Positions 34,097-44,319 of a stretch of DNA of 64,000 nt are shown here, piece by piece (the stretch's first letter is position 1; each line of letters opens with the position of its first letter). The notes under the pieces are model-generated. The model was not told the origin of the DNA, did not search any database, and worked only from the letters and a program-made list of their open reading frames with translations. This stretch comes from Haemophilus haemolyticus M19501. GTDB taxonomy: Bacteria > Pseudomonadota > Gammaproteobacteria > Enterobacterales > Pasteurellaceae. The stretch lies in NCBI RefSeq assembly GCF_000222025.1, contig NZ_AFQO01000015.1, positions 1 through 64,000 on the forward strand. Direction: 5' to 3'. Made by a program: the position numbers and the translations under genes.

Positions 34097-34210
34097 TGAG
34101 TGTTTGTTTTCCCTGTAAATGTAAATAATGCTCGATCAACTCCTCTCTTTGCTAAAGAGGAGGTTCAGAAAGTGCGGTTAATTTTGATCTGACCCCAAAA
34201 AGTTAGACTG

Positions 34211-35080
34211 TTATTTAAAGGATTGTTTTCGATATTGTATCGAACTCAGTCCTTTTAATTTTAATTGAATCCGTCGGTGATTATAGTAATCCAAATAATC
34301 CCTGACAGCATCAACTATCTCTTCTTTTGTTTTAAATTCCCGACCATAAAAACATTCTGTTTTTAATCGTCCAAAGAAACTTTCCATCGCGGCATTGTCC
34401 AAGCAATTCCCTTTTCTCGACATACTTTGAATGATGCCATGTTCAGCCAAGATTCGACGATAAGCTACCATTTGATATTGCCATCCCTGGTCTGAATGTA
34501 AAATGACACCACAAGTTTTATTTAATCCTTTGACGGCTTGCATTAACATGTCCTCTACTTGCGCCCAGTTTGGGGAATAGCTGAGGTTATAGGAGACTAT
34601 CTCATTGTTAAATAAGTCTAAAATAGGGGATAAATAGACTTTACTCCTATCTTTCGCTTTAAACTCGGTGATATCAGTTACCCATTTTTGTTTCGGGGCC
34701 GTTGCACTAAAATCGCGTTCAAGATGATTCGCTGCAATCACCCCTATCGTGCCTCGATAGGTCGTAAATTTCTTGCTTTTTCTTGACCGCACTTGAAGTC
34801 CAAGTGTCTGCATTAAACGTTGAACTTTTTTATGATTCACGCCTGGCAAGCAGGCATGAACACGTCGGTAGCCATAATCAGGATGATTGGCTTTGATGCG
34901 TTTAATGGTCTTTTTCAACAACTCATCCTTATCCCGTTTAATCTGAAGTTTCGCAAAAAACGTACTACGCGCTAACTGTGCAAAGCCTAAAAGCCATTTT
35001 AACGGATAGCGGGTTCTTAAGCTTTGGATAATTTCTGTTGCTCGGCTTCGTCCTGAAGTCTGAGCCTTCTCAACTCCTTT
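34211..35080 (-). CDS. IS3-family transposase OrfB (copy 1)
   Basis: OrfB carries the rve integrase core with the DDE residues in WVTDITEF, LHSDQGWQY and AAMESFFGRLKTE. It has no start codon of its own near the expected entry point; it should be made as an OrfAB fusion by -1 frameshifting at an A-AAG site (plus-strand 35077-35080) within orfA. The frame is open from there to the stop. The first TTG in frame is at 34921, too late to include the upstream conserved region. Confidence 0.88.
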   Translation of the reverse strand, partial: KGVEKAQTSGRSRATEIIQSLRTRYPLKWLLGFAQLARSTFFAKLQIKRDKDELLKKTIKRIKANHPDYGYRRVHACLPGVNHKKVQRLMQTLGLQVRSRKSKKFTTYRGTIGVIAANHLERDFSATAPKQKWVTDITEFKAKDRSKVYLSPILDLFNNEIVSYNLSYSPNWAQVEDMLMQAVKGLNKTCGVILHSDQGWQYQMVAYRRILAEHGIIQSMSRKGNCLDNAAMESFFGRLKTECFYGREFKTKEEIVDAVRDYLDYYNHRRIQLKLKGLSSIQYRKQSFK

Positions 35081-35370
35081 AGGTAGGCCACCTCCGCTTC
35101 AAGCTGTAAAATTCTCAAACGTAAACGGTCTTCTTCAGTTTTGGGTGGCGGTGGCATTTTTGCATATTTGGGTTTCATTGGCGGTCGTCCTGATGGTTTA
35201 CGGGGAATCAGTCCATTTATGCCACTTTTTTCAAACCGTTTCAACCATGTCCCGACTAGGGCGTTGGAAGGAATATTGTAAAAACGAGCCGCTTCTCTAA
35301 TACTCATTTTCCCATTCAAAATAGGTTGGAGAGTCTGTAATTTAAATTCGATTGTGTAGTGTTTACCCAT
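35017..35370 (-). CDS. IS3-family transposase OrfA (copy 1)
   Basis: This 117-residue DNA-binding subunit begins MGKHYTIEFKLQTLQPILNG and has a helix-turn-helix (MSIREAARFYNIPSNALVGTWLKRFE), then a leucine-zipper-like coiled coil (RLRILQLEAEVAYLKELRRLR) typical of IS3-family OrfA. It differs from the copy-2 OrfA at seven of 117 residues. Confidence 0.92.
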   Translation of the reverse strand: MGKHYTIEFKLQTLQPILNGKMSIREAARFYNIPSNALVGTWLKRFEKSGINGLIPRKPSGRPPMKPKYAKMPPPPKTEEDRLRLRILQLEAEVAYLKELRRLRLQDEAEQQKLSKA

Positions 35371-35447
35371 AAAAAAATCTGCACCTCAATTGTTGGTTTG
35401 TTGAGTCCAACTTTTGGGGTGCCGATCAAATTTCACCGCACTTTCCC

Positions 35448-36581
35448 CTACCCTTGCTTCAAATCATTTGCCTGTTGCAATAGCTGACGGCTTTCTCTCA
35501 AGAATTGTTCTGAATAATCGCCAAACCAGTCACGCACCTTATGGAAAGCATCAATAAAACCTTGACGATCATTATTTTCAAAGAAAGTTAAAGCTTCTTC
35601 GTAAGTTTTTTTTAGCGTTTCGATTACCGCTAAATTTTCTGGCTTATCCATAATAATATCGGCGTAAAGCTCTGCATCTTGCGCAAATAAACGACCTATC
35701 ATCGCAAGTTCTAAGCGATAAATAGGAGAAGAAAGCGCCAATAAATTAGCAAGATTAACGGGCTGTTTGGAAAGGTGTAAACCATTCGCGAAAGTTGAAA
35801 AATGGCGCAAAGCTTGTATATAAGTCATATTGTGATCGTGTTCTGCGGCATCTATTTGATAAATCTTTGCGCCCCAAATTTGAATTTGCTCAAGTAACCA
35901 TTCGTAACGTTCAGGAAAACGTCCATCACAACGTACAACCACTTGTTTTGCCATACTTGCAATATCTGGCCCAAACATTGGATGTAAACCTAAAACAGCA
36001 CCAGAATGGATTTCAAGCATTTTCGCTAGCGGTTCACGCTTAACAGAGGTTAAATCTGCAAGTAGCATGTTTTCCGTTAAATAAGGTTTTAAGCGTTCAA
36101 TTGTTTCTAAGGTGAGATTAATAGGAACGGAAACGATCACGACATCAGCATTCATTAAAATACTTTCAGCCACCGCCCAATCTTCGCGATCTAAGATAGA
36201 AATTGGATAGCCAGATGCTCGTAAATAACGGGCAAATAAACCACCTAATTTACCATAACCGCCCACAATAACAATTTTGTGAATATTAGGATTGATGGTT
36301 TTAAAGCCAAATTGGTTTTCATTGGCATAGGATTCGCGCATAAAACGGCGTAGGACATCTTCAATCAAATCGGCTGAAATGCCTGCTTTTTCAGCTTCTA
36401 AACGACGAGCTTGGAGCATTGCTATTTCACGCTCAGGCGCATAAATAGGTAATCCATGTTGATGTTTAACTTCACCGACTTGAGAAACCAATTCAAGACG
36501 TTTAGCAAAAAGTTGGATAAGTTCGCGATCAAGCGAATCAATTTCAGAACGTAAATCCTTAAGGGCTTCCATAAAACTCAC
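35448..36581 (-). CDS. tyrA: Chorismate mutase / prephenate dehydrogenase
   Basis: This 377-residue bifunctional enzyme makes 4-hydroxyphenylpyruvate for tyrosine. The AroQ-type mutase helix bundle occupies about 1-90 ([30 protein letters not shown]), followed by the NAD-binding dehydrogenase with [19 protein letters not shown] near residue 105 and [10 protein letters not shown] near 199. Length is close to E. coli TyrA (373). Its downstream paired-USS hairpin is split by IS copy 1. Confidence 0.96.
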   Translation of the reverse strand: MSFMEALKDLRSEIDSLDRELIQLFAKRLELVSQVGEVKHQHGLPIYAPEREIAMLQARRLEAEKAGISADLIEDVLRRFMRESYANENQFGFKTINPNIHKIVIVGGYGKLGGLFARYLRASGYPISILDREDWAVAESILMNADVVIVSVPINLTLETIERLKPYLTENMLLADLTSVKREPLAKMLEIHSGAVLGLHPMFGPDIASMAKQVVVRCDGRFPERYEWLLEQIQIWGAKIYQIDAAEHDHNMTYIQALRHFSTFANGLHLSKQPVNLANLLALSSPIYRLELAMIGRLFAQDAELYADIIMDKPENLAVIETLKKTYEEALTFFENNDRQGFIDAFHKVRDWFGDYSEQFLRESRQLLQQANDLKQG

Positions 36582-36661
36582 CTGTAAAATTTAATTCACA
36601 CATATTGTAAAAAATTAATTACAGATGAGATTACTAGAATTTTATAAGAAAGGCAATGAAG

Positions 36662-37582
36662 TTATGCGGATTGCGTAATTAACCGTTGTGGGCGAATAAT
36701 ATTTCCATCGATCAATGCCACGCCTAAGAATAAATTCTCCTCTGAAAATAACCGCACTTGACCGCTTAATTGCTGGTCGTTAGCAAATTTCACTCGCTGA
36801 CCAAAACCAATGGCTTTACTCTGCTCTACATTCAAATGAAAAGCGGGCAATTTACTTACTGCGGTATCTGTTGGCAGTAATAGACGATCTAATTCACTTA
36901 ATGGAAAACTTTCAGCAAGTAGTTGTAACTCATCGATTGGCATCATTTCTGCTACGGGGTAATCCGCTACTGCTGTACGGCGTAACATTGTCACATGTGC
37001 GCCACAACCTAGCACTTCACCCAAATCATCTACTAAAGTGCGAATATAAGTGCCTTTTGAACAATGCACTTCTAAGGTTAAATAAGGTGCGTGATATTCA
37101 ATAAAATTGAGTTCAAAAATCGTAATTGGACGTGCCTCACGCTCAACCGTAATACCTTGGCGCGCATATTCATAAAGCGGTTTGCCGTTATGTTTTAATG
37201 CAGAAAACATGGTCGGTACTTGCAAAATATCACCACGAAATTGTTCTAGTGTGGTCAAAATTTGCTGAGTTTCAACATGAACTTCACGTGTTTCCACGAC
37301 TTGCCCTTCCGCATCGGAAGTATCGGTACGTTCGCCTAATTTTGCCGTAACAAGATAACGTTTATCGGCATCAAGCAAAAATTGTGAAAACTTAGTTGCT
37401 TCCCCCAAGCAAATCGGCAACATCCCCGTTGCCAACGGATCGAGCGCGCCAGTATGCCCTGCTTTGTTCGCTTGAAATAAACGCTTCACCTTTTGCATAA
37501 TGTCATTTGATGACATGCCTTGTGGTTTATCCAACAAAAACACACCATCAACATCACGCCAGCGTTTACGAGGTCTAGACAT
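36662..37582 (-). CDS. truB: tRNA pseudouridine-55 synthase
   Basis: This 306-residue enzyme makes pseudouridine 55 in the T-loop of tRNAs. The N-terminal [22 protein letters not shown] and the catalytic-aspartate motif [22 protein letters not shown] (Asp at about 47) are clear, with the [14 protein letters not shown] segment in the core. It overlaps the rbfA stop by one base, the standard rbfA-truB arrangement. Confidence 0.97.
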   Translation of the reverse strand: MSRPRKRWRDVDGVFLLDKPQGMSSNDIMQKVKRLFQANKAGHTGALDPLATGMLPICLGEATKFSQFLLDADKRYLVTAKLGERTDTSDAEGQVVETREVHVETQQILTTLEQFRGDILQVPTMFSALKHNGKPLYEYARQGITVEREARPITIFELNFIEYHAPYLTLEVHCSKGTYIRTLVDDLGEVLGCGAHVTMLRRTAVADYPVAEMMPIDELQLLAESFPLSELDRLLLPTDTAVSKLPAFHLNVEQSKAIGFGQRVKFANDQQLSGQVRLFSEENLFLGVALIDGNIIRPQRLITQSA

Positions 37583-37968
37583 TAGTTGTTTTCCTCAACG
37601 TGTTTTTTCTCATCTTCACGCACAACATTTGTCACAAGATTTGACATACGCATCCCTTCCACTAAGGATTGATCGTAAATAAAGCGAATCTCTGGCACGA
37701 TACGTAAACGCATCGCTTTGCCTAGTAACGAACGAATATAAGGCGATGCTTTTTCTAAGCCTTTCATGCCTTGCTCAATTGCCGTTTCATCGTGATCGAA
37801 TAAAAAAGTCACAAAGATTTTTGCGTAAGATAAATCACTCGACACTTCCACATCAGAAACCGTCACCATCCCAATACGGGGATCTTTCACTTCGCGTTGT
37901 AAAATGACTGCTATTTCTTTTTGTATTTCTTGAGCGACGCGATCGCTACGTTTAAATTCTCTTGCCAT
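37582..37968 (-). CDS. rbfA: Ribosome-binding factor A
   Basis: This 128-residue KH-like protein binds the 30S subunit and helps mature the 16S 5' end. It begins [31 protein letters not shown] and contains [21 protein letters not shown] and [10 protein letters not shown], all diagnostic. In E. coli it follows infB; here an IS element lies between infB and rbfA, so rbfA-truB need their own promoter or one from the IS. Confidence 0.97.
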   Translation of the reverse strand: MAREFKRSDRVAQEIQKEIAVILQREVKDPRIGMVTVSDVEVSSDLSYAKIFVTFLFDHDETAIEQGMKGLEKASPYIRSLLGKAMRLRIVPEIRFIYDQSLVEGMRMSNLVTNVVREDEKKHVEENN

Positions 37969-38202
37969 AGTTATTCCTTATTTATAAAAGCGCCTCATTC
38001 TACTGGAAATCATAGGATTTAGCACGCAAAAATCCCTTTCAACCTGGTACTGTTTTTAGACAAATTAAATATATTCTTTTATCTAAAAATAAGGTTATTT
38101 AAGAGGGTTGATAAGAAAAAGGGCGATTAAAAACACTATGATTTTTGATCTGCACCCCAAAAGTTGGACTAAACAAACCAACAATTGAGGTGCAGATTTT
38201 TT

Positions 38203-38556
38203 ATGGGTAAACACTACACAATAGAATTTAAATTACAGGTTCTCCAACCTATTTTGAATGGGAAAATGAGTATTAGAGAAGCTGCGCGTTTTTATAATAT
38301 TCCTTCCAACGCCTTAGTCGGGACATGGTTGAAACGGTTTGAAAAAAATGGCATAAAAGGACTGATTCCCCGTAAACCATCAGGACGACCGCCGATGAAA
38401 CCCAAATATGCCAGAATGTCGCCGCCACCCAAAACTGAAGAAGAGCGTTTACGTTTGAGAATTTTACAGCTTGAAGCGGAGGTAGCCTACCTAAAGGAGT
38501 TGAGAAGGCTCAGACTTCAGGACGAAGCCGAGCAACAGAAATTATCCAAAGGTTAA
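38203..38556 (+). CDS. IS3-family transposase OrfA (copy 2)
   Basis: This 117-residue protein has the same layout as in copy 1: N-terminal helix-turn-helix and C-terminal coiled coil. The ATG at 38203 is chosen over an upstream TTG (38185) because it lies after the terminal repeat and matches the start in copy 1. The frame ends at 38556 just after the frameshift region. Confidence 0.92.
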   Translation: MGKHYTIEFKLQVLQPILNGKMSIREAARFYNIPSNALVGTWLKRFEKNGIKGLIPRKPSGRPPMKPKYARMSPPPKTEEERLRLRILQLEAEVAYLKELRRLRLQDEAEQQKLSKG

Positions 38557-39362
38557 GAACCCGCTATCCGTTAAAATGGCTTTTAGGCTTTGCACAGTTA
38601 GCGCGTAGTACGTTTTTTGCTAAACTTCAGATTAAACTAGATAAGGATGAGCCGCTGAAAAAGGCCATTAAACGCATCAAAGCCAATCATCCTGATTATG
38701 GCTACCGACGCGTTCATGCCTGCTTGCCAGGCGTAAATCATAAAAAAGTCCAACGCTTAATGCAGGCACTTGGGCTTCAAGTGCGGTCAAGAAAAAGCAA
38801 GAAATTTACCACCTATCGAAGCACGATAGGGGTGATTGCACCAAATCATCTTGAACGCGATTTTAGTGCAACAGCCCCGAAACAAAAATGGGTAACTGAT
38901 ATCACCGAGTTTAAGGCGAAAGATGGAAGTAAAGTCTATTTATCCCCTATTTTAGACTTATTTAACAATGAGATAGTCTCCTATAATCTCAGCTATTCCC
39001 CAAACTGGGCACAAGTAGAGGACATGTTAATGCAAGCCGTCAAAGGATTAAACAAAGCTTATGGTGTCATTTTACATTCAGACCAAGGCTGGCAATATCA
39101 AATGGTAGCTTATCGTCGAATCTTAGCTGAACATGGCATCATTCAAAGTATGTCGAGAAAAGGGAATTGCTTGGACAATGCCGCAATGGAAAGTTTCTTT
39201 GGGCGGTTAAAAACGGAATGTTTTTATGGTCGGGAATTTAAAACAAAAGAGGAGATAGTTGATGCCGTCAGGGATTATTTGGATTACTATAACCACCGAC
39301 GGATTCAACTAAAATTAAAAGGACTGAGTCCGATACAATATCGAAAACAATCCTTTAAATAA
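38493..39362 (+). CDS. IS3-family transposase OrfB (copy 2)
   Basis: The DDE integrase core is intact (WVTDITEF, LHSDQGWQY, AAMESFFGRLKTE). The -1 frame opens after a TGA at about 38473, and the sequence CTA-AAG at 38491-38496 gives an A-AAG slippery tetramer through which orfA ribosomes can enter. No ATG, GTG or TTG occurs in this frame before 38724, which supports frameshifting over independent initiation. Confidence 0.87.
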   Translation, partial: KGVEKAQTSGRSRATEIIQRLRTRYPLKWLLGFAQLARSTFFAKLQIKLDKDEPLKKAIKRIKANHPDYGYRRVHACLPGVNHKKVQRLMQALGLQVRSRKSKKFTTYRSTIGVIAPNHLERDFSATAPKQKWVTDITEFKAKDGSKVYLSPILDLFNNEIVSYNLSYSPNWAQVEDMLMQAVKGLNKAYGVILHSDQGWQYQMVAYRRILAEHGIIQSMSRKGNCLDNAAMESFFGRLKTECFYGREFKTKEEIVDAVRDYLDYYNHRRIQLKLKGLSPIQYRKQSFK

Positions 39363-39416
39363 CTGTCTAACTTTTTGGGGTCAGATCATTTTAACCGCCC
39401 TTTATTTTGTTAAAGG

Positions 39417-41951
39417 TTAGATTGAACGTTTAACTTCAACCACTTCAAACACCTCGATTTGGTCGCCGACTTTTACATCGTTGTAGTTTTTCACGCCGAT
39501 ACCACATTCCATACCGTTACGAACTTCAGATACATCATCTTTGAAACGACGAAGAGATTCTAATTCCCCTTCAAAGATAACGACGTTGTCACGTAATACA
39601 CGGATTGGGTTGTTACGTTTCACTACACCCTCGGTCACCATACAGCCTGCGATTGCACCAAATTTCGGATGACGGAAGACATCACGAACTTCAGCTAAGC
39701 CAATAATTTCTTGTTTAAATTCAGGCTCTAACATACCGCTCATTGCTGCTTTAATTTCATTCAACAATTCATAGATGATTGAGTAGTAACGTAAATCAAT
39801 GTTTTCCGCTTCAATGACACGACGTGCAGATGCATCAGCACGAACGTTAAAGCCAACAATGATAGCATTAGATGCAGCTGCTAAAGTTGCATCAGTTTCA
39901 GTAATACCACCTACACCAGAACCAACAACTTTAACTTTTACTTCATTGGTAGAAAGTTCATTTAACGCTTGAACAATCGCTTCTACAGAGCCTTGTACGT
40001 CCGCTTTCACAATGACATTCAATTCAGCCACATCGCCTTCAGACATATTGCTAAACATATTTTCAAGTTTCGCTTTTTGCTGACGAGCTAATTTCACTTC
40101 ACGGAATTTACCTTGACGATATAACGCCACTTCACGTGCTTTTTTCTCATCACGTACAACGGTTGCTTCATCACCCGCTGCCGGCACGCCCGAAAGACCT
40201 AATAATTCAACTGGAATTGAAGGGCCTGCTTCATCCACTTCTTTTCCGTTTTCATCACGCATTGCGCGTACACGACCATATTCAAAACCACAAAGTACGA
40301 TGTCACCTTTACGTAGTGTACCTGATTGCACCAAGATAGTTGCCACAGGGCCACGACCTTTATCCAAATAAGATTCAATGACTACACCACTTGCCATGCC
40401 GTCTTTTACAGCGGTCAATTCAAGTACTTCAGATTGAAGTAAGATTGCATCTAATAACTCATCAACCCCTGTACCTTTCTTCGCTGATACTGGAACGAAT
40501 TGCACATCACCACCGAATTTTTCAGAAATGACATCATGTTGTAATAATTCTTGCTCAACACGGTCTGGGTTTGCTTCTGGTTTATCGATTTTATTTACTG
40601 CAACCACTAAAGGTGCACCTGCTGCTTTTGCGTGTTGAATCGCTTCGATAGTTTGAGGCATCACACCATCATCGGCAGCAACAACAAGAACAACAATATC
40701 TGTTGCTTTAGCACCACGTGCACGCATAGAAGTAAACGCAGCGTGTCCCGGAGTATCCAAAAAGGTAATCATTTTGCCATCATCCATTTCTACATGATAC
40801 GCACCGATATGTTGAGTAATACCACCCGCTTCGCCTGCAGCAACTTTCGCTTTACGAATATAGTCAAGTAAAGAGGTTTTACCATGATCAACGTGACCCA
40901 TGATGGTTACAACTGGCGCACGGGTTACTTTTTCTGCGTTTACATCACGATCGCCTAATACCGCTTCTTCAAGCTCATTTTCATTGCGAAGAATCACTTT
41001 ATGGCCAAGTTCTTCTGCTACTAATTGAGCGGTTTCTTGGTCGATAACTTGATTGATAGTAACCATTTCTCCCATCTTCATCATCATTTTGATGATTTCA
41101 GTTGCTTTTACAGCCATCTTGTTCGCTAATTCAGCGACAGTAATGGTTTCTCCAATAACTACGTCCGCTTTAACTACTTGAGCCGGTTTAGTAAAGGCTT
41201 GTTGAAGTGCGGCACCTTTTTTGCCGTTTTTACCTTTACCAAACTTAGCATCTTTTTGATTTTTACGATTAGATTCGCGCTCGTTTTTCGAATTTTTGCT
41301 ATTTTCATCGTCGCGACCACCTTTTTTCGCTTTCGCTACTTTATTTTTGCCACGACCACGATTTTCATTACGACGATCTTCTTCATCTTCTGCTTCAAGT
41401 GCATATTTTGAACTTAAGTTGTAATCAGAATAATCTTCAGAAGAAGATTCATTGTCTGAATCATCTGCCTCAGCATAACGTTTAGCTTCTTCTGCTGCAC
41501 GACGAGCTTGTTCTTCTGCTTTTTGACGAGCTAATTCTTCAGCTTTACGACGAAGTTCCGCTTCTTCTGCTTTACGTTTCTCTTTTTCAGGATCAACGAA
41601 TTTAGCTTTAGAATCTACCGCACTTTTTGCTGATTTAGCGGTTTCTGCTTTCGGTTTTTCAGCTTTTGATTTTTCATCAGCGTCTTTCTTAGCTGCCGCT
41701 TTTTCAGCTTCTAAACGAGCTTTTTCTTCTGCTGCTTTTTGTTCAGCAATTTTTTTCGCTTCCGCTTCTTGCTGTGCTTTTAATTTTGCTTCTTCTTGTT
41801 GAGCAATATCAGTTTTTACTGTGCGTTTTTTACGTACTTCTACTTGTACTTCTTTACTTTTACCACCAGTTGTGGTGCTACTCACTGTTGTTTTTGTTCT
41901 GCGTTGGATGCTTAATTTTTTTGGCGCATCAGCCTTAACATCTTCAGTCAT
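39417..41951 (-). CDS. infB: Translation initiation factor IF-2
   Basis: This 844-residue GTPase brings formylmethionyl initiator tRNA to the 30S subunit. A short IF2-N segment is followed by a long charged, alanine-rich linker (about 60-250), then IF2_N, and the G domain with [14 protein letters not shown] and NKID. The C-terminal C2 domain binds fMet-tRNA. The ATG at 41951 follows AAGGAG and begins [18 protein letters not shown]; it lacks the extra first ~50 residues of E. coli IF2-alpha. It follows nusA by 11 bp. Confidence 0.97.
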   Translation of the reverse strand: MTEDVKADAPKKLSIQRRTKTTVSSTTTGGKSKEVQVEVRKKRTVKTDIAQQEEAKLKAQQEAEAKKIAEQKAAEEKARLEAEKAAAKKDADEKSKAEKPKAETAKSAKSAVDSKAKFVDPEKEKRKAEEAELRRKAEELARQKAEEQARRAAEEAKRYAEADDSDNESSSEDYSDYNLSSKYALEAEDEEDRRNENRGRGKNKVAKAKKGGRDDENSKNSKNERESNRKNQKDAKFGKGKNGKKGAALQQAFTKPAQVVKADVVIGETITVAELANKMAVKATEIIKMMMKMGEMVTINQVIDQETAQLVAEELGHKVILRNENELEEAVLGDRDVNAEKVTRAPVVTIMGHVDHGKTSLLDYIRKAKVAAGEAGGITQHIGAYHVEMDDGKMITFLDTPGHAAFTSMRARGAKATDIVVLVVAADDGVMPQTIEAIQHAKAAGAPLVVAVNKIDKPEANPDRVEQELLQHDVISEKFGGDVQFVPVSAKKGTGVDELLDAILLQSEVLELTAVKDGMASGVVIESYLDKGRGPVATILVQSGTLRKGDIVLCGFEYGRVRAMRDENGKEVDEAGPSIPVELLGLSGVPAAGDEATVVRDEKKAREVALYRQGKFREVKLARQQKAKLENMFSNMSEGDVAELNVIVKADVQGSVEAIVQALNELSTNEVKVKVVGSGVGGITETDATLAAASNAIIVGFNVRADASARRVIEAENIDLRYYSIIYELLNEIKAAMSGMLEPEFKQEIIGLAEVRDVFRHPKFGAIAGCMVTEGVVKRNNPIRVLRDNVVIFEGELESLRRFKDDVSEVRNGMECGIGVKNYNDVKVGDQIEVFEVVEVKRSI

Positions 41952-41962
41952 TACTACTCTCC

Positions 41963-43450
41963 TTATTCTTCGCCAAACCAACAAATATTACGTGCAGCCA
42001 TAATTAAATCTGCGGCCTGTTCTGCGGTTAATTCTTCAATATCAGTTAAATCATCAACGCCTTGTTCTGCGAGTTCTTCAAGGGTGGTAATTTGTTTTTC
42101 TGCTAGTTTGATCGCAACGTGACGATTCATTCCCTCTAAATTCAATAAACGATCTTCAACATTCGCTTTTTTCAGTGCTTCTTCTTCAGCTACTGCTGCG
42201 GCTGTAATCGCATTTTTAGCACGGGTTTGAAGTTCTTCAACAAGATCTTCATCTTCTAAACCATCAATTGCTGTCAATTCATTCATTGGCACATAAGCAA
42301 TTTCTTCTAAACTTGTGAAGCCTTCTTCTACAAGGATTTGAGCAAATTCTTCATCAAGTTCTAATGCGTTAATAAATAAGTTTAACACTTTGTTATCTTC
42401 TGCTTGATGTTTTGCATTTAACTCATCAGTCGTCATTACGTTTAGTGTCCAACCCGTTAATTGTGTTGCTAAACGCACGTTTTGACCATTACGACCAATG
42501 GCTTGAGCAAGGTTATCAGCTTCAACGGCAATATCCATAGAATGATTATCTTCATCAACGATAATAGAAGAAACATCCGCAGGTGCCATTGCATTGATCA
42601 CAAATTGTGCTGGATTATCATCCCAAAGCACGATATCTACACGCTCACCACCAAGTTCATTGGTAATTGCCTGAACACGCGCACCACGCATTCCTACACA
42701 AGCACCAACTGGATCAATTCGCTTATCATTTGATTTCACTGCAATTTTAGCGCGAGAGCCAGCATCACGAGCTGCACCACGAATTTCAATCATTTCTTCG
42801 CCAATTTCAGGCACTTCAATACGGAATAATTCGATCAACATTTCTGGTTTAGAACGTGTCACAAATAATTGTGCAGTTTTGCCTTCAGGATTTACTTTAT
42901 AAAGCACCCCACGAACACGATCTCCCGGACGGAAGTTTTCACGTGGTAACATATCTTCACGTGCAATCATCGCTTCCGCTTTATTGCCAAGGTCTAAAAT
43001 AATACTGTCTCGACTTACTTTTTTTACGGTGCCTGTTACAATTTTTCCTTCTTCTTCACGAAATTGTTCAACCACTTTTGCACGTTCAGCTTCACGAATT
43101 TTAGTGCTAATAACTTGACGTGCCGTTTGCATTGCAATACGGTCAAATGCAATAGATTCAATTTGATCTTCCACATACTCTCCAAGTTGCAAATTTGGAT
43201 CATCAAATTGTGCCGCTTCTAAAGTAATTTCCTTCGTTGGTACTTTTACTTCATCTACGACTAACCAACGGCGAAAAGTATCAAATTCCCCTGTTTTTGG
43301 ATTAATTGAAACGCGAATATCCGTTTCATATTCAAACTTCTTCTTAGTAGAAATCGCAATCGCACTCTCTAATGCTTCAAAAATTTTCTCACGTGGTAAT
43401 AATTTTTCATTGGATACCGCTTCTGCCGCCAGTAAAATTTCTTTACTCAT
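41963..43450 (-). CDS. nusA: Transcription termination/antitermination factor NusA
   Basis: This 495-residue RNA polymerase-binding factor enhances pausing, termination and antitermination. Domains run as N-terminal RNAP-binding (about 1-130), S1 (about 135-200), KH1 and KH2 (about 230-345, with [11 protein letters not shown] and [11 protein letters not shown]) and two acidic repeats at the C terminus. Start ATG at 43450 ([12 protein letters not shown]) follows GGAGAAAAAGAG; longer frames extend into rimP. Middle gene of rimP-nusA-infB. Confidence 0.97.
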   Translation of the reverse strand: MSKEILLAAEAVSNEKLLPREKIFEALESAIAISTKKKFEYETDIRVSINPKTGEFDTFRRWLVVDEVKVPTKEITLEAAQFDDPNLQLGEYVEDQIESIAFDRIAMQTARQVISTKIREAERAKVVEQFREEEGKIVTGTVKKVSRDSIILDLGNKAEAMIAREDMLPRENFRPGDRVRGVLYKVNPEGKTAQLFVTRSKPEMLIELFRIEVPEIGEEMIEIRGAARDAGSRAKIAVKSNDKRIDPVGACVGMRGARVQAITNELGGERVDIVLWDDNPAQFVINAMAPADVSSIIVDEDNHSMDIAVEADNLAQAIGRNGQNVRLATQLTGWTLNVMTTDELNAKHQAEDNKVLNLFINALELDEEFAQILVEEGFTSLEEIAYVPMNELTAIDGLEDEDLVEELQTRAKNAITAAAVAEEEALKKANVEDRLLNLEGMNRHVAIKLAEKQITTLEELAEQGVDDLTDIEELTAEQAADLIMAARNICWFGEE

Positions 43451-43466
43451 TTCTCTTTTTCTCCTT

Positions 43467-43922
43467 TTAAAATTTTGCAACAACATTCGCTTTTTGAATG
43501 TTTCCAAAGACTAAAATTTGTTCTTGATCATCAACGATTAAAGTAATCATATCCTTTTCAATACGCTCTAACTTACCTTGCCATTTACGGCGTTCCATCA
43601 CTGGAATTCGCAAATGCACTGCGATATCTTGCCCAATATAGCGTTCAAATTGCGACAAGGTAAATAGCGGACGATCTAAACCTGGTGAGGATACCTCTAG
43701 ATTATATTTATCCGCAATTGGATCTTCCACGTCTAAAATTGCACTCACTTGACGACTCACATCAGCACAATCATCAACCGTCACACCACCATCTTTATCT
43801 ATAAATAAACGCACTGTCATAAAACGTCCCGTACGCTGACACTCAATCCCCCACAATTCACAGCCTAAATCTTCTACTGCATCTTGTAGCATTTCTTGTA
43901 AATTTTGTTCTAATGTAGCCAA
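43467..43922 (-). CDS. rimP: Ribosome maturation factor RimP
   Basis: This 151-residue protein is needed for 30S maturation. It shows [18 protein letters not shown] and [15 protein letters not shown], the family signature. The start codon is TTG (residues MATLEQN...), six nucleotides after GGAG, an uncommon but well-placed start that aligns with E. coli. First gene of rimP-nusA-infB, behind the initiator tRNA gene as in E. coli. Confidence 0.94.
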   Translation of the reverse strand: MATLEQNLQEMLQDAVEDLGCELWGIECQRTGRFMTVRLFIDKDGGVTVDDCADVSRQVSAILDVEDPIADKYNLEVSSPGLDRPLFTLSQFERYIGQDIAVHLRIPVMERRKWQGKLERIEKDMITLIVDDQEQILVFGNIQKANVVAKF

Positions 43923-44051
43923 TTTCTACTCCTATATAAGGTGCAATTCATCGCACTATATCATAACCTTATGAAACCTTATTCTAAACAATACTTATCT
44001 CCTCTATTTTAGTAATAGTAAGAAGATAGTTTATTAAATCTCAGGAAAAAA

Positions 44052-44078
44052 GGGTTAGGTTCATAAGAACCTAAGCCC
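44052..44078 (-). promoter_or_regulatory. Hairpin between initiator tRNA gene and rimP
   Basis: GGTTAGGTTC, loop ATAA and GAACCTAAGCC form a stem with one bulged base, 20 nt beyond the tRNA terminator. There is no clear T-run on either side. It may be an RNase processing or attenuation site in the rimP leader; the role is not known. Confidence 0.4.
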
Positions 44079-44096
44079 AGTTACTAAATTTCTTAT

Positions 44097-44122
44097 AGAA
44101 AAAACCCCAAAACTGGGGTTCT
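44097..44122 (-). terminator. tRNA-fMet terminator
   Basis: AACCCCA and TGGGGTT pair around a 4-nt loop; on the minus strand a run of T's follows. It lies 20 nt beyond the tRNA 3' end. Confidence 0.88.
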
Positions 44123-44139
44123 TTTACTGAACTTATTAT

Positions 44140-44216
<77 letters not shown>

Positions 44217-44319
44217 TCCGAAACATGAGGTGCATTATAGTGGTAAAAATTTAAAATGCAAGAAGTTTTACTAAGTTCCTTAAAAACTTTACTAAAACTT
44301 ACCGCACTTTTCATCATCA

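Larger units (their letters stand above)
34185..35428 (-). mobile_element. IS3-family (IS150-like) insertion sequence, copy 1
   Basis: A 1244-bp element with imperfect terminal inverted repeats: TGATCTGACCCCAAAA at 34185 and, read inward from 35428, TGATCGGCACCCCAAAA. It is flanked by a 5-bp direct repeat AATTT (34180-34184 and 35429-35433). It carries overlapping orfA and orfB in -1 register. Flanking USS arms (AAAGTGCGG before it, CCGCACTTT after it) show it inserted into the loop of a paired-USS hairpin. Both ORFs look intact, so it may be active. Confidence 0.92.
38146..39388 (+). mobile_element. IS3-family (IS150-like) insertion sequence, copy 2
   Basis: A 1243-bp element in the opposite orientation to copy 1, with ends TGATCTGCACCCCAAAA and, read inward from 39388, TGATCTGACCCCAAAA. 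TTTT precedes and follows it (38142-38145, 39389-39392), a possible 4-bp target duplication, though low complexity. Flanking arms AAAGGGCGATTAAAA and TTTTAACCGCCCTTT would form one hairpin if the IS were removed. In Rd this infB-rbfA interval holds type I restriction genes, from memory. Confidence 0.92.

Noticed and set aside
33915-34139. 74-residue minus-strand frame upstream of and inside glgA
   Set aside because: Overlaps glgA out of frame; no family resemblance. It is not a remnant of glgC.
34140-34162. Hairpin CTCCTC...GAGGAG before glgA read as a terminator
   Set aside because: No T-run in either direction and no gene ends just before it; left as an unexplained small dyad.
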